A stretch of 64,000 nucleotides of DNA, taken from contig JADPRS010000007.1 in NCBI GenBank assembly GCA_015686845.1, positions 53,527 to 117,526 of the forward strand, written 5' to 3'. The translations under genes were made by a program, and so were the position numbers. The notes under the pieces were generated by a model. It saw only the letters and a list, made by a program, of their open reading frames with translations, was not told the origin of the DNA and did not search any database. This DNA comes from Lutibacter sp. B2. Lineage in GTDB: Bacteria; Bacillota; Clostridia; Peptostreptococcales; Thermotaleaceae. Numbering within the stretch: position 1 is the stretch's first letter; the number at the start of each line of letters is the position of its first letter. Shown piece after piece: positions 26,673 to 34,620 of this stretch.

Positions 26673-27451
26673 AAAGTGTAAAAGAACATTGTCCATTAGT
26701 TCATCACATTACAAATTATGTAACTACCAATATATGTGCCGATGTAACATTAGCCATAGGCGCATCTCCTGTAATGGCAAGCGCTCCCATTGAAGTTGCT
26801 GATATGTTAAAGCTTAGTAGTGCTTTGGTTTTAAATATAGGAACATGTACTCCAGAAAGCATCAAAGCCATGCTCATTGCTGGAAAAACTGCAAATGAAA
26901 ATAATATTCCCATTGTATTAGACCCTGTTGGAGTAGGTGCTACCCCTTTTCGCTATGAAAGCGTTATGAAATTATTAGACCAATTAAAGATTACTGTAAT
27001 TAAAGGAAATCTATCAGAAATAAAATGCATTGCTGGACTAAATACCAAAAGTCGTGGCGTAGATTCTGTTGATTTAGATGATCATTCGCCAGGTATTGCT
27101 ACAAAACTGGCTACACAGTTAGACTGTATTATTGCAATCACAGGAAAAGAAGACATTATATCGGATGGAGATCATACTTATATTTTAGACAATGGTCATA
27201 TTTTATTAACTAAAATTACGGGTACTGGATGCATGACGAGTTCTTTAATTGGATCTTTTTTAGGGGCCAATAAAAACACACTAATATCAGCAATAGCTGG
27301 AATTTCCACTATGTCTATTGCCGGGGAAATAGCATCAAAACGCATGAACAAATTAGATGGTTCCGGAAGTTTTAAAAGATATCTTATGGATGCCATTTAT
27401 AATATGGATTCTGATACCCTTACTAAGGAGATGAATATACAACATGTATAA
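26639..27451 (+). CDS. thiM: Hydroxyethylthiazole kinase
   Basis: A 270-residue kinase that phosphorylates 4-methyl-5-hydroxyethylthiazole for salvage. Signatures are PLVHHITNYVTTNICAD near the N-terminus, LDPVGVGATPFR, VIKGNLSEI and TGTGCMTSSLIG (catalytic Cys, about residue 199). AGAGGAGTG lies ahead of ATG 26639 inside the end of cytX. It pairs with ThiW, the predicted thiazole importer. Confidence 0.95.
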   Translation: MEIYEKISNSLKSVKEHCPLVHHITNYVTTNICADVTLAIGASPVMASAPIEVADMLKLSSALVLNIGTCTPESIKAMLIAGKTANENNIPIVLDPVGVGATPFRYESVMKLLDQLKITVIKGNLSEIKCIAGLNTKSRGVDSVDLDDHSPGIATKLATQLDCIIAITGKEDIISDGDHTYILDNGHILLTKITGTGCMTSSLIGSFLGANKNTLISAIAGISTMSIAGEIASKRMNKLDGSGSFKRYLMDAIYNMDSDTLTKEMNIQHV

Positions 27452-28070
27452 TTTTAAAGACCAACATATTTATCTTGTGACGGATGATTCAAATTTTGAT
27501 TTTGAAACCCTATGTGAAAAAATCGAATCATCCATCCTAGGAGGCACTAGTATCGTACAGCTGAGAGAAAAGCACTCTTCCTCACTAGCTTTTTATAATC
27601 ACGCCTTAAAAATAAAAGAAATTTGCAAAAAACATAAAGTTATTTTTATAATAAACGACAGATTAGATATAGCACAAGCAGTAGATGCAGATGGCGTTCA
27701 TCTAGGGCAAAGTGATTTACCACTTATTGTTGCTAGAAAAATTTTAGGACAAGAAAAAATAATAGGCATTTCTGCGAAAACAAAAGAATCTGCAATACAA
27801 GCAGAAAATGATGGAGCAGATTATATAGGAGTAGGCGCAGTTTTTCCTACTAATACTAAAAAAGATGCACAATATATTACGAAAGAAGAATTTTTGAAGA
27901 TAAGAAAAATTATTAATATTCCTATCTATTCAATAGGTGGGATCAATATTGATAATGCCAAAGAAATTATAGAATACAGAAGTAGCGGAATAGCTATTTC
28001 TTCTGCTATTTTGAATACCAAAGATTCTAAAAAAGCTACATCAGATTTTAAAAAATTATTTTTAAAGTAA
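27444..28070 (+). CDS. thiE: Thiamine-phosphate synthase
   Basis: A 208-residue TIM-barrel enzyme that joins HMP-PP and thiazole phosphate to thiamine phosphate. Motifs are VQLREKHSS, FIINDRLDIAQAVDADGVHLGQSD, GISAKT and VGAVFPTNTKKDA. It overlaps thiM by 8 bases and is the last gene of the salvage operon, followed by a terminator. Together the five genes import and join both thiamine halves; none makes HMP or thiazole from scratch. Confidence 0.95.
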   Translation: MYNFKDQHIYLVTDDSNFDFETLCEKIESSILGGTSIVQLREKHSSSLAFYNHALKIKEICKKHKVIFIINDRLDIAQAVDADGVHLGQSDLPLIVARKILGQEKIIGISAKTKESAIQAENDGADYIGVGAVFPTNTKKDAQYITKEEFLKIRKIINIPIYSIGGINIDNAKEIIEYRSSGIAISSAILNTKDSKKATSDFKKLFLK

Positions 28071-28090
28071 GTATTACAGATCAACAACAT

Positions 28091-28136
28091 AAAAACTTTA
28101 GGAAATATCTTTTTCATATTATTTCCTAAAGTTTTT
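28091..28136 (+). terminator. Terminator of the thiamine operon
   Basis: AAAAACTTTAGGAAAT pairs perfectly with ATTTCCTAAAGTTTTT around a 14-base loop, followed by TTCTT. Confidence 0.85.
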
Positions 28137-28159
28137 TCTTCTTTAAAATAAAAACCATG

Positions 28160-28481
28160 CTACCTTGGTTCTAAGGCTACTATAGCCTTCAAAGGTGGAG
28201 ACTGACCTGCTAGCCCAACTGCATATATTGTATAATAATTATTTGGCATGAGTTGAACATTTGGAATGGTCAATACTACATCCTTAGTCCCTGTAGGACG
28301 AACTTGGAACGTATACGTTCCAAAAGGAATACAAGCATAATCTGTAATATCTTTATAGCTAACATTACTAAATATTTTTCTTCCATCTGATAAAGTTATG
28401 TCAACAGCTGGTGCATTTGGCTATAGATGAATAAATCTTATACAAGGTCTTCCAAAATTTTGTTTCTCGATTATTTCATGT
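28160..28481 (-). pseudogene. Broken DUF4397 domain gene with in-frame TAG
   Basis: Read on the minus strand, 28481 down to 28160 gives one frame: a lead-in ending RPCIRFIHL, then TAG at 28421-28423, then PNAPAVDITLSDGRKIF and on through LPNNYYTIYAVGLAG-like text to a TAG stop at 28160. DUF4397 proteins normally read HLSPNAPAVD here, so a Ser codon (TCG) has become TAG. No start codon or ribosome binding site lies near the upstream end, and an in-frame TAA precedes it. The gene is either dead or depends on amber read-through. It is too disrupted to show as a long open frame. Confidence 0.7.
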
Positions 28482-28568
28482 TATATATTCAATTTTAGGG
28501 AAACATATAAATATATACTTAAAATTTATCTATTAAAATCTTGCATTCGGCTAGGAGGGCTTTGTTAC

Positions 28569-28937
28569 ATGTTAATATACGCAATTGTCTGTATGAATTT
28601 AGCTCTTCTATTTTATACAATAGGGGTTTGGAGTGAAAAAAAACAAGGTGCACTTAAAAAATGGCATCTAATCGTATTTTATATAGGCCTTGTATTTGAT
28701 ACACTTGGAACAATCGTTATGGGTAAAATATCTAGTGGCGGTTTTAAATTAAATTTTCATGGCATAACAGGTTTGTTAGCAATACTTTTAATGCTTTTTC
28801 ATGCACTTTGGGCAACCATTGTTTTAATTAAAGATGATGAAAAAATGAAAGTTAAATTTCATAAATTAAGTATTTTAGTATGGTTTATTTGGCTGATTCC
28901 CTTCATATCAGGTGCAATTTTTGCGATGGTAAAATAA
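28569..28937 (+). CDS. HsmA-like / TIGR03987 family membrane protein
   Basis: A 122-residue protein with four membrane segments (about 3-20, 32-52, 66-88, 100-120) and conserved text WHLIVFYIGLVFDTLGT, FHGITGLLAILLMLFHALWA and FHKLSILVWFIWLIPF. It matches the TIGR03987/HsmA family of small integral membrane proteins; no biochemical role is established. AGGAGGG precedes ATG 28569. Confidence 0.8.
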   Translation: MLIYAIVCMNLALLFYTIGVWSEKKQGALKKWHLIVFYIGLVFDTLGTIVMGKISSGGFKLNFHGITGLLAILLMLFHALWATIVLIKDDEKMKVKFHKLSILVWFIWLIPFISGAIFAMVK

Positions 28938-29032
28938 AAAATACGTAATAACATAAATCATAAACTGAATAAACACCTCCCTTTTTGAATATTTTTTATC
29001 TCTAAAAATTTTCTATACATAGTAAAAATACT

Positions 29033-30238
29033 TTAATAAATGTACAAGCCAGTACCATTTTTGATATTATCATATATCCACTTAGCATTATCTACGCTTA
29101 ATCTAACACAGCCATGTGAAAGAGACTTTCCTAATCGTGAATCTACAACTTTTTTTCCTTTTGAATCAAATAAAATTGAATGGAAATAATAGTGTCCAAA
29201 AAAGTTAACCTTATATTTTGCTTTTACTTTTCCGTTGTAGGAAGTAAGCCATGGAGCTCTTCCTTGGATTGTAAAATTTCCTTTTATAGTTGGTGTTGAT
29301 GCTTTTCCATCTGTGCACACCATTGTTTTAGTAAGATTCCAATTTTTGTTTTCTCCTTTGAAAATATAAGTTAAGTTCTTGGTTGTATCAATCCAAATAT
29401 AATGATTTGTTTTACTATTAAATTCTTGTGTATTTATAGATGCTTCTAATGTTTCTTTGTCTGAACTAATAATTTGCTCTTTTTCTGGAACAATTTTTTC
29501 GGATATTATAACTTCATCTGAATATTTACTGATGGATTTTCCGAATTCATCAGTAACATATACGATGCCTTTATATACGCCTGGTTCATGTGGGGTATAA
29601 TTAATACTATTATTTTCACTAAGTAATCCATCATATACTATATTTGAATCTTTAAATATGGACCAACGATACATTAAATGATCGCCTTGTGCAGAAACAG
29701 AAAAGGTAAGGGGCGTATTAATAAGTTGTTTACCTTTTTTATCTATATCAACAGAATTTATTTTAATGGGAAGAATAATATTAATTGCTTCTGACAATTT
29801 ATTTATAATCATTCCGTTTTCATCTTTAACCGTTACAACAGCTTGGTATTTTCCTGATTCATTCATAGTAAAATCTAAAAAGTTTTCTTTACTATATTCT
29901 TTTTTATGTATTTCATTAAGGTCTTTAAATATGATCCATTTATAACTTAAATTTTCCCTTTTAGAAATAGCTGTAAATGTAAATACAGTTCCAATGATCT
30001 CAATATTACTTTTATCAAATGTAATTGAATTGATCATTGGATAAACTTTATCTGTAACTTTTAATTCTTCCTTGATTTTCTCTTTTAAATTATCTATTTC
30101 AACTTTTTCGCTTTCGTTAATAGTAAGTGATTCTTTGTTTTGTGCATATATTTCAGTAGATGATAAAACCTGAACTTGAAGCAACGTTAAGATAAAAACT
30201 AGTGAAAAACAAATAAACGTTTTAAGCTTATACAACAT
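29033..30238 (-). CDS. L,D-transpeptidase (YkuD) with two Ig-like repeats
   Basis: The 401-residue protein has a signal peptide (about 1-30), two related beta-sandwich repeats (about 65-150 and 155-245), each with a YKWIIFKD/YRWSIFKD strand and a GKYQAVV/GVYKGIV strand, and a C-terminal YkuD domain (about 275-401) with the catalytic motif SHGCVRLS. YkuD enzymes make 3-3 peptidoglycan cross-links in the cell wall. The proximal ribosome site is GGGGGAG before ATG 30238, but the strongest Shine-Dalgarno lies further upstream in a leader shared with the ABC gene at 5408. Confidence 0.88.
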   Translation of the reverse strand: MLYKLKTFICFSLVFILTLLQVQVLSSTEIYAQNKESLTINESEKVEIDNLKEKIKEELKVTDKVYPMINSITFDKSNIEIIGTVFTFTAISKRENLSYKWIIFKDLNEIHKKEYSKENFLDFTMNESGKYQAVVTVKDENGMIINKLSEAINIILPIKINSVDIDKKGKQLINTPLTFSVSAQGDHLMYRWSIFKDSNIVYDGLLSENNSINYTPHEPGVYKGIVYVTDEFGKSISKYSDEVIISEKIVPEKEQIISSDKETLEASINTQEFNSKTNHYIWIDTTKNLTYIFKGENKNWNLTKTMVCTDGKASTPTIKGNFTIQGRAPWLTSYNGKVKAKYKVNFFGHYYFHSILFDSKGKKVVDSRLGKSLSHGCVRLSVDNAKWIYDNIKNGTGLYIY

Positions 30239-30264
30239 AGTCTCCCCCTTTTTTTTACATATTG

Positions 30265-30325
30265 AAAAACCTCCTTAAAGGCTAATATAATTCACCATAT
30301 GCAATTAAAAAGTTTTTGTGACTAT
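30265..30325 (-). promoter_or_regulatory. 61-bp leader repeated ahead of the L,D-transpeptidase gene
   Basis: On the minus strand this matches 5345-5405 without gaps (about 8 of 61 bases differ). Its Shine-Dalgarno TTTAAGGAGG is followed by TTTTTCAAT and then ATG TAA, a start-stop pair, before the real gene start 25 bases further on. Confidence 0.5.
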
Positions 30326-30342
30326 AATATTTGATTTCTATA

Positions 30343-30403
30343 AAAAAAAGAACCCATAAAAATCGACATTTTTTTTATTGTCTATCTTATAGGTTCTTTT
30401 TTT
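30343..30403 (-). terminator. Terminator after the small coiled-coil protein gene
   Basis: AAAAAAAGAACC pairs with GGTTCTTTTTTT, with an AT-rich interior. On the minus strand it begins 4 bases after the stop at 30407. Confidence 0.7.
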
Positions 30404-30406
30404 ATT

Positions 30407-30595
30407 TTATTGGAAGCGATTTAGCTCATCTAAAATATTTATGTGTTTATGTATTTCATTAAGCAATTGTTCTAAGTTATCGCTTGAATCATGTAGTTGT
30501 TGTTCTTGCTTATAGATATTACATATTTTTTGTTCATACGCTCTTATAATTCTCGACTCATCATCTTTTTGTTGCTGCAATGTTTTATTTTCCAT
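30407..30595 (-). CDS. Small coiled-coil protein
   Basis: A 62-residue hydrophilic protein (MENKTLQQQKDDESR...) that is predicted almost wholly alpha-helical, with heptad-like Leu/Ile spacing (LEQLLNEIHKHINILDEL). ATG 30595 lies 6 bases after GGAGGG; TTG 30601 is a weaker option. It has its own terminator. It recalls small Spo0E-sized regulators in length but lacks the Spo0E signature, so no function is assigned. Confidence 0.6.
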   Translation of the reverse strand: MENKTLQQQKDDESRIIRAYEQKICNIYKQEQQLHDSSDNLEQLLNEIHKHINILDELNRFQ

Positions 30596-30718
30596 AATCA
30601 ACCCTCCAATTAGTAATATACTTAAAGTATCCCCATTTTCGAATAATGAAATACGAATAAATCACAGATTCTATAATACCTTCATATTGTATTAGTAAAA
30701 AGTGATGGAAGGTGTAAA

Positions 30719-31099
30719 ATGGAAAAAAGATTTGGAACTGCTCTAAACTGTATTGATGGTAGGACTCAAATTCCTGTAACAAAATGGTTAAAAGAAAACT
30801 TTGATGTAGATTATGTGGATTTAATTACAGAACCTGGAATGGATAAGGTATTATCTCAAGGTCAATGGGTTGAAATTGAAAGGTTAAGAAAGAAAGTTAT
30901 TATTTCAATAACAGCTCATAGCTCTAATGTAGTTGCTGTAGTAGGACATTATGATTGTGCTGCAAATCCTGTTAGTGACTGTAAACATTTTTGGGATATA
31001 GTAGCATCCACATATATAGTAAAATCATGGGGTCTTCCAGTTATCGTAGTGGGTCTATGGGTTGATAAATTTGGTTGTGTACATGTTGTAAATATATAA
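30719..31099 (+). CDS. Beta-carbonic-anhydrase-like protein (short)
   Basis: A 126-residue protein keeping the beta-class zinc and dyad residues: CIDGR (Cys11, Asp13, Arg15) and GHYDC (His and Cys, about 81-84). That is a complete ligand set, but the protein is much shorter than ordinary beta-carbonic anhydrases (about 200 residues), lacking much of the dimer-forming part. It fits the small 'carbonic anhydrase-like' family of Clostridia. GGAAGGTG precedes ATG 30719. Its stop codon lies inside the ATATAAC motif that may form the outer edge of the cassette array. Confidence 0.7.
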   Translation: MEKRFGTALNCIDGRTQIPVTKWLKENFDVDYVDLITEPGMDKVLSQGQWVEIERLRKKVIISITAHSSNVVAVVGHYDCAANPVSDCKHFWDIVASTYIVKSWGLPVIVVGLWVDKFGCVHVVNI

Positions 31100-31190
31100 C
31101 ACAAAAATTATCGTCCAATCAAGGCGAACGGCAGTATTTTGTTAAGTGAAGTTGGCACCGCATCTTGTTTACTGCTATTCGACCAAGATT
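31094..31190 (-). other. Possible terminal attC-like site of the cassette array (degenerate)
   Basis: ATATAAC at 31094 (GTTATAT on the gene strand) faces a 12-bp stem CGAACGGCAGTA / TACTGCTATTCG (31125-31136 and 31170-31181, two G-U pairs), directly after the CPBP gene stop. The arms are asymmetric and no matching RYYYAAC end is visible near 31190, so this is tentative. Confidence 0.25.
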
Positions 31191-31194
31191 TCAA

Positions 31195-32025
31195 TTAAAT
31201 TTGGCTTTCTTTCCACTCTTTATTGCTTTTTCCTGCAGATAATTCTTTAATATATTTAATTATCAAAATACCTGAAATTATAAATATTCCTATACCTACT
31301 ACAAATGATATTCTACAAGGTGAATACTCTAGATAGTCCATAATAATAGCCATCGTATTATTAGTAATGTGAATAACAATGCACAATATCAAAGAATTTG
31401 TTTTATAATAAAGTACTCCTAAAATAAGTCCTATCAATGTTGCATTGATGAACTGCGGAATATTAAAGTGCCATATTCCAAAGATGAGTGCAGAAATAAT
31501 TATAGCCTTTTGAGGTTTATACTTATTTAATAACCCCTCAAGCATAATTCCTCTCATAACTATTTCTTCGAAAATAGGTGCTATTACTGCAATAGCAATA
31601 ACTGCGAAATAAGAATTAATATATATATTTTCAAATACCTCATCAAGAAACTTTGGTAATGGAATTTTGGCTATTATTATTCCAATTGAACTACTAAACC
31701 ACAAATAATATCCTATCATTAAGAAAATAACAGTACTCAATAGTTTACAATTTAATTTGTCCACATACTTCACTTTAAAATTAGAATGACCCTGTCTTCT
31801 TACTTTTTTTAAAAGTAATATCACGATTATCGTCCTTGAAATCACTTCCCCTGATACCTTTATAATTGCTTCAGCAATTTGGTGTGTTTGAAAATAATTA
31901 ATTTTGGCTATAAAATAAAAAGGTGTATCTATGATCCCCAAAATTATAACAGTGTATAATATTACAATTTCCACAGCACTACAAATAGATAATTCAAATT
32001 TGTTTTTAATTGTTTGATTTTCCAT
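31195..32025 (-). CDS. CPBP family intramembrane glutamic protease
   Basis: A 276-residue protein with about seven to eight membrane segments and the CPBP (Abi/Rce1-like) motifs PIFEEIVMRG (catalytic Glu pair, about 150-160), FGIWHFNIPQF and HITNNTMAI. Family members cleave membrane-associated substrates and are often linked to bacteriocin immunity or prenyl-protein processing. AGGGCAG and a typical spacing precede ATG 32025. It is the last gene of the minus-strand cassette array; an attC-like half site lies about 50 bases upstream of its start. Confidence 0.85.
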   Translation of the reverse strand: MENQTIKNKFELSICSAVEIVILYTVIILGIIDTPFYFIAKINYFQTHQIAEAIIKVSGEVISRTIIVILLLKKVRRQGHSNFKVKYVDKLNCKLLSTVIFLMIGYYLWFSSSIGIIIAKIPLPKFLDEVFENIYINSYFAVIAIAVIAPIFEEIVMRGIMLEGLLNKYKPQKAIIISALIFGIWHFNIPQFINATLIGLILGVLYYKTNSLILCIVIHITNNTMAIIMDYLEYSPCRISFVVGIGIFIISGILIIKYIKELSAGKSNKEWKESQI

Positions 32026-32070
32026 ATTACATCTGCCCTAACTTGTGATATTTTTTACTGAAAAACAAAG

Positions 32071-32265
32071 TTACATAACGCTTTTACTATGTTGCGACGT
32101 TCCACATGATATTTTTTTTTTTTACAAACTCTTTTCTTTTACTAGGTTTTTCATACTCTTTAACATTTATAAAAATATCTAAACTATGCTCCAATAGATA
32201 TAAGGCTAAGATCGCAATAATTGCAAAAACAAAAAAACTAAGACCTTAAAATAATACTCTATCAT
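32071..32265 (-). pseudogene. Small single-pass membrane protein gene with apparent frameshift
   Basis: From ATG 32265 the frame reads MIEYYFKVLVF and then hits a run of seven T; skipping one T joins it to FVFAIIAILALYLLEHSLDI and a Lys-rich tail that ends at TAA 32071-32073. AAGGAGAGGAAAG lies upstream. The tail runs through the attC-like repeat and stops inside its CGTTATGTAA core. With the homopolymer slip it would be a one-membrane-segment protein; as written it is broken. A sequencing error at the T-run is possible. Confidence 0.4.
32073..32107 (-). other. Half attC-like site
   Basis: The gene-strand core CGTTATGT is preceded by a 22-base block (ACTATGTTGCGACGTTCCAC on the plus strand) that recurs with one change in the site at 34539-34609. 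The matching opposite arm is not visible, so this is a truncated or decayed site ahead of the CPBP gene. Confidence 0.5.
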
Positions 32266-32328
32266 TTAGACTAGTTACACTTTCCTCTCCTTAAAATAAA
32301 CTTTCTTCTTATAATGTACAATAAAATA

Positions 32329-32604
32329 TTATACAATCATCCTACTAACAACATAAACTATTACAACTATACCTAAAATGATAAAAAATTGCCCAAGAGC
32401 CCTATTCCCTTTACTGCTTCCTTTTGAATCTATTTGTTGTGCCATATTAATTTGATTTAATCCACTAGTGAGTTGAGCAAACCCTAAAGGTAATATCATA
32501 ATATCACTGTTATTATAATCAAAAAAAGATACAATAGCCGAAATAATAGCCATAATACTAAATGTAATTGCTAATACTGAGTTTGTTTTTTGACTAATTT
32601 TCAA
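32329..32604 (-). CDS. Small membrane protein
   Basis: A 91-residue protein with two membrane segments (about 10-28 and 70-90) flanking a polar middle (AQQIDSKGSSKGNRA). The start is TTG 32604, five bases after AGAGGGG. No family was recognised. It lies about 200 bases after the attC-like site at 32804-32872, on the same strand as all other cassette genes. Confidence 0.6.
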   Translation of the reverse strand: MKISQKTNSVLAITFSIMAIISAIVSFFDYNNSDIMILPLGFAQLTSGLNQINMAQQIDSKGSSKGNRALGQFFIILGIVVIVYVVSRMIV

Positions 32605-32803
32605 AATTCCCCTCTCCCATTTACCTATTTATAACCAATCAATGAATATAATCAAACAACTACTTTCTATTTTTATCTATATATAAAAACCTACTAAGCA
32701 TTTCATTCTATGCAATTTGGCCCCTTCCAGTATTTTTATAATATTAAACTATTATGTACTATCTATCATATATTTTTTCTTCTTTATACTATTTTGCTAT
32801 TTT

Positions 32804-32872
32804 GTCTAACGTTCTTAGCCTTTCCGTCGTCCCACATGCTTTTTGTAGGATGATGGAAAGGCTATGTTAGGC
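32804..32872 (-). other. attC-like recombination site (best consensus match)
   Basis: The ends are GTCTAAC (32804-32810) and GTTAGGC (32866-32872), both exact fits to RYYYAAC...GTTRRRY. Between them TAGCCTTTCC pairs with GGAAAGGCTA and TC(G)TCC with GGATGA. The plus-strand left arm carries five unpaired bases (GTTCT), the right arm one. Length is 69 bp. It begins 20 bases after the stop of the DUF262 gene, where an integron cassette would carry its attC. Confidence 0.75.
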
Positions 32873-32891
32873 GTCGTTAATACTGACCCCT

Positions 32892-33896
32892 CTATAAAAA
32901 ACTTTTTAATTCTTGTTCTAATAACGCTCCTCTTATTCTACGATTTTTTTTACTACTTGTTCCTTGATACATTGCCTTATAAAAAATAGAATACTTATTA
33001 GAATCTTCTTTCTTAAAATCTTTATTTTTCATTATATGTTGCTCTAATTCTTCTAATTTTTGTGCTACGATTTCAGCGTGCTTTTCTATTGATATTTTAT
33101 CTATCACTTTCAATAATTCAACTAATAATGTGAAATAGCATGATTTACTATTTATCCAAATAGAATCTTCTTTAAGATTTATTTTATTCAATAAAGCTAT
33201 AATCATATCAAAGTTTTTTAAAGTTTTATCTTTATCTTCATATAAATCATTATACCTATCTACATATCCTTCTATCTCTTTGTATCCTGGGAAATATGCT
33301 TCTAAATCATTTGTAACCATTATCGCTAAAACAAATTCTAAATCCTTCATTCTCATAATCTCATTTTCTTTTATAGCTGAATATAACTTCAATTTTTCAA
33401 GTATACTCTTAGCTGTATTAATATATTCACCATCATAAAGAGCATTATTAATTTCCATCGCCTCTAATGCATAATCGACCGAATTAATTCTCTTAAAAAT
33501 ATCTTTAATTTTTTTTATTGGAATATGTCCTAAATCCCTAACTACTACAACATAATAAAAGAACTTAGTCTGTTCATCAGGAGATAAATCCGTAAATCTT
33601 TTTATGTTCTCATATTTTAAAGTATCTGCACCCATTATATATTCATAAATCGTTGATAATCTTTGTTGACCGTCAACCACTAACACTTCTGTAGTCTGTG
33701 TTTTAAGATCAATTTCTCCTATTGCTGTATAGACTTCTGGAAAAGGAAGCTCTGATAGAATAGTCTCTATAAAACTTTCTTTATGCTTAGGATTCCAAAC
33801 TAGTTTTCTTTGAAAACCAGGTTGCAATTTGAGTGTTCCACCTTTTATTTCATTATAAATATCAATTATCTTTTTATTACTTCCAATACCTATCAT
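32892..33896 (-). CDS. DUF262 domain protein (GmrS/ParB-like)
   Basis: A 334-residue protein with the DUF262 signature: LQPGFQRKLVWNPKHKESFI (about 22-41) and the catalytic-type motif VVDGQQRLSTIYEYI (about 72-86). DUF262 proteins are ParB/Srx-fold nucleotide-using enzymes, seen in GmrSD type IV restriction and other defence systems. ATG 33896 directly follows the TAA of the upstream nucleotidyltransferase-like gene, with AGGAGG inside that gene's end, so the two are coupled. No DUF1524 HNH nuclease domain follows. An attC-like site sits 20 bases after the stop. Confidence 0.8.
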   Translation of the reverse strand: MIGIGSNKKIIDIYNEIKGGTLKLQPGFQRKLVWNPKHKESFIETILSELPFPEVYTAIGEIDLKTQTTEVLVVDGQQRLSTIYEYIMGADTLKYENIKRFTDLSPDEQTKFFYYVVVVRDLGHIPIKKIKDIFKRINSVDYALEAMEINNALYDGEYINTAKSILEKLKLYSAIKENEIMRMKDLEFVLAIMVTNDLEAYFPGYKEIEGYVDRYNDLYEDKDKTLKNFDMIIALLNKINLKEDSIWINSKSCYFTLLVELLKVIDKISIEKHAEIVAQKLEELEQHIMKNKDFKKEDSNKYSIFYKAMYQGTSSKKNRRIRGALLEQELKSFL

Positions 33897-34505
33897 TTAT
33901 ATCCTCCTTTCATTTCTCAAATTATTACGAATACTAACAAGATTATTCCTGTGATACTTCATAAAAAAATAATCTTCACGATATATTGCAACCGCAATTT
34001 TTCTTCCGCCAAACTCTTCCTTATATGAAATACTTCTAAAAAAATCAAACCACTCATCAGAACCTTTGTATTTTTGTGGGAATTTGTCTGGTCTCAACCA
34101 TCCATTAAAAAAATAATCTAAAAATTCTTTTTCTTTCTCGTCCTTAACACTAGTACCTATAGTCTTTTCTTTATATTCTAATATAGATTTCCAATATTTA
34201 TCAAACGCCTTATTTGATATCACTACCATATCTATATCTGATTCTTTCTTGCTATCCCAATCCAATTGATTCCACAATTTTTTAGGCGAAATACTAAATC
34301 CAAGTTTTGCAGAACCTACCATAAAAATATCTCTATGGTTAACTTTAAAAAAACTAGATAATTTTCTCTTTAGATTATAATATTTTTCTTCATCATCCTT
34401 GAAAATATATGGCACACCAAATATTATGTTTTTATTAATAATATCAACTATATCGTTTTTTTCATCCTTTAATATTTCTTTAAAATAACTTATTTTTTCA
34501 ATCAT
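33897..34505 (-). CDS. Nucleotidyltransferase-like protein
   Basis: The protein of about 202 residues has a polymerase-beta-type core: FMVGSAKLGFS (about 61-71) and SDIDMVVIS with two Asp (about 90-98), and no clear membrane segment. ATG 34505 is chosen (GAGGAG 6 bases away) over ATG 34511, which abuts the ribosome site. It forms a two-gene unit with the DUF262 gene; both lie between two attC-like sites, so they appear to travel as one cassette. Such a nucleotidyltransferase with a DUF262 partner suggests a defence or toxin-antitoxin pair, which is an inference. Confidence 0.65.
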   Translation of the reverse strand: MIEKISYFKEILKDEKNDIVDIINKNIIFGVPYIFKDDEEKYYNLKRKLSSFFKVNHRDIFMVGSAKLGFSISPKKLWNQLDWDSKKESDIDMVVISNKAFDKYWKSILEYKEKTIGTSVKDEKEKEFLDYFFNGWLRPDKFPQKYKGSDEWFDFFRSISYKEEFGGRKIAVAIYREDYFFMKYHRNNLVSIRNNLRNERRI

Positions 34506-34538
34506 ACTCATCTCCTCTCATATCGAAGTATTCATGAT

Positions 34539-34609
34539 GCCTAACGTCCTTACTATATTGCGACGTTCCACATTTTTTTAGTGAAATGTATGCAAATAGT
34601 ATGTTCTCT
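34539..34609 (-). other. attC-like recombination site
   Basis: GCCTAAC (34539-34545) fits the core consensus. TACTATATTGC pairs with GCAAATAGTA with one bulge; the far end GTTCTCT is degenerate. The interior shares TTGCGACGTTCCACAT with the half site at 32073-32107 and TTTTTAGTGAAAT with the site at 38049-38117. The next gene starts about 30 bases away on the minus strand. Confidence 0.6.
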
Positions 34610-34620
34610 GTAGTAGCCCC

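Noticed and set aside
30585..30782. 65-codon minus-strand frame overlapping the carbonic-anhydrase-like gene
   Set aside because: It overlaps both neighbours antisense or out of frame and lacks a Shine-Dalgarno; the flanking genes have good sites.
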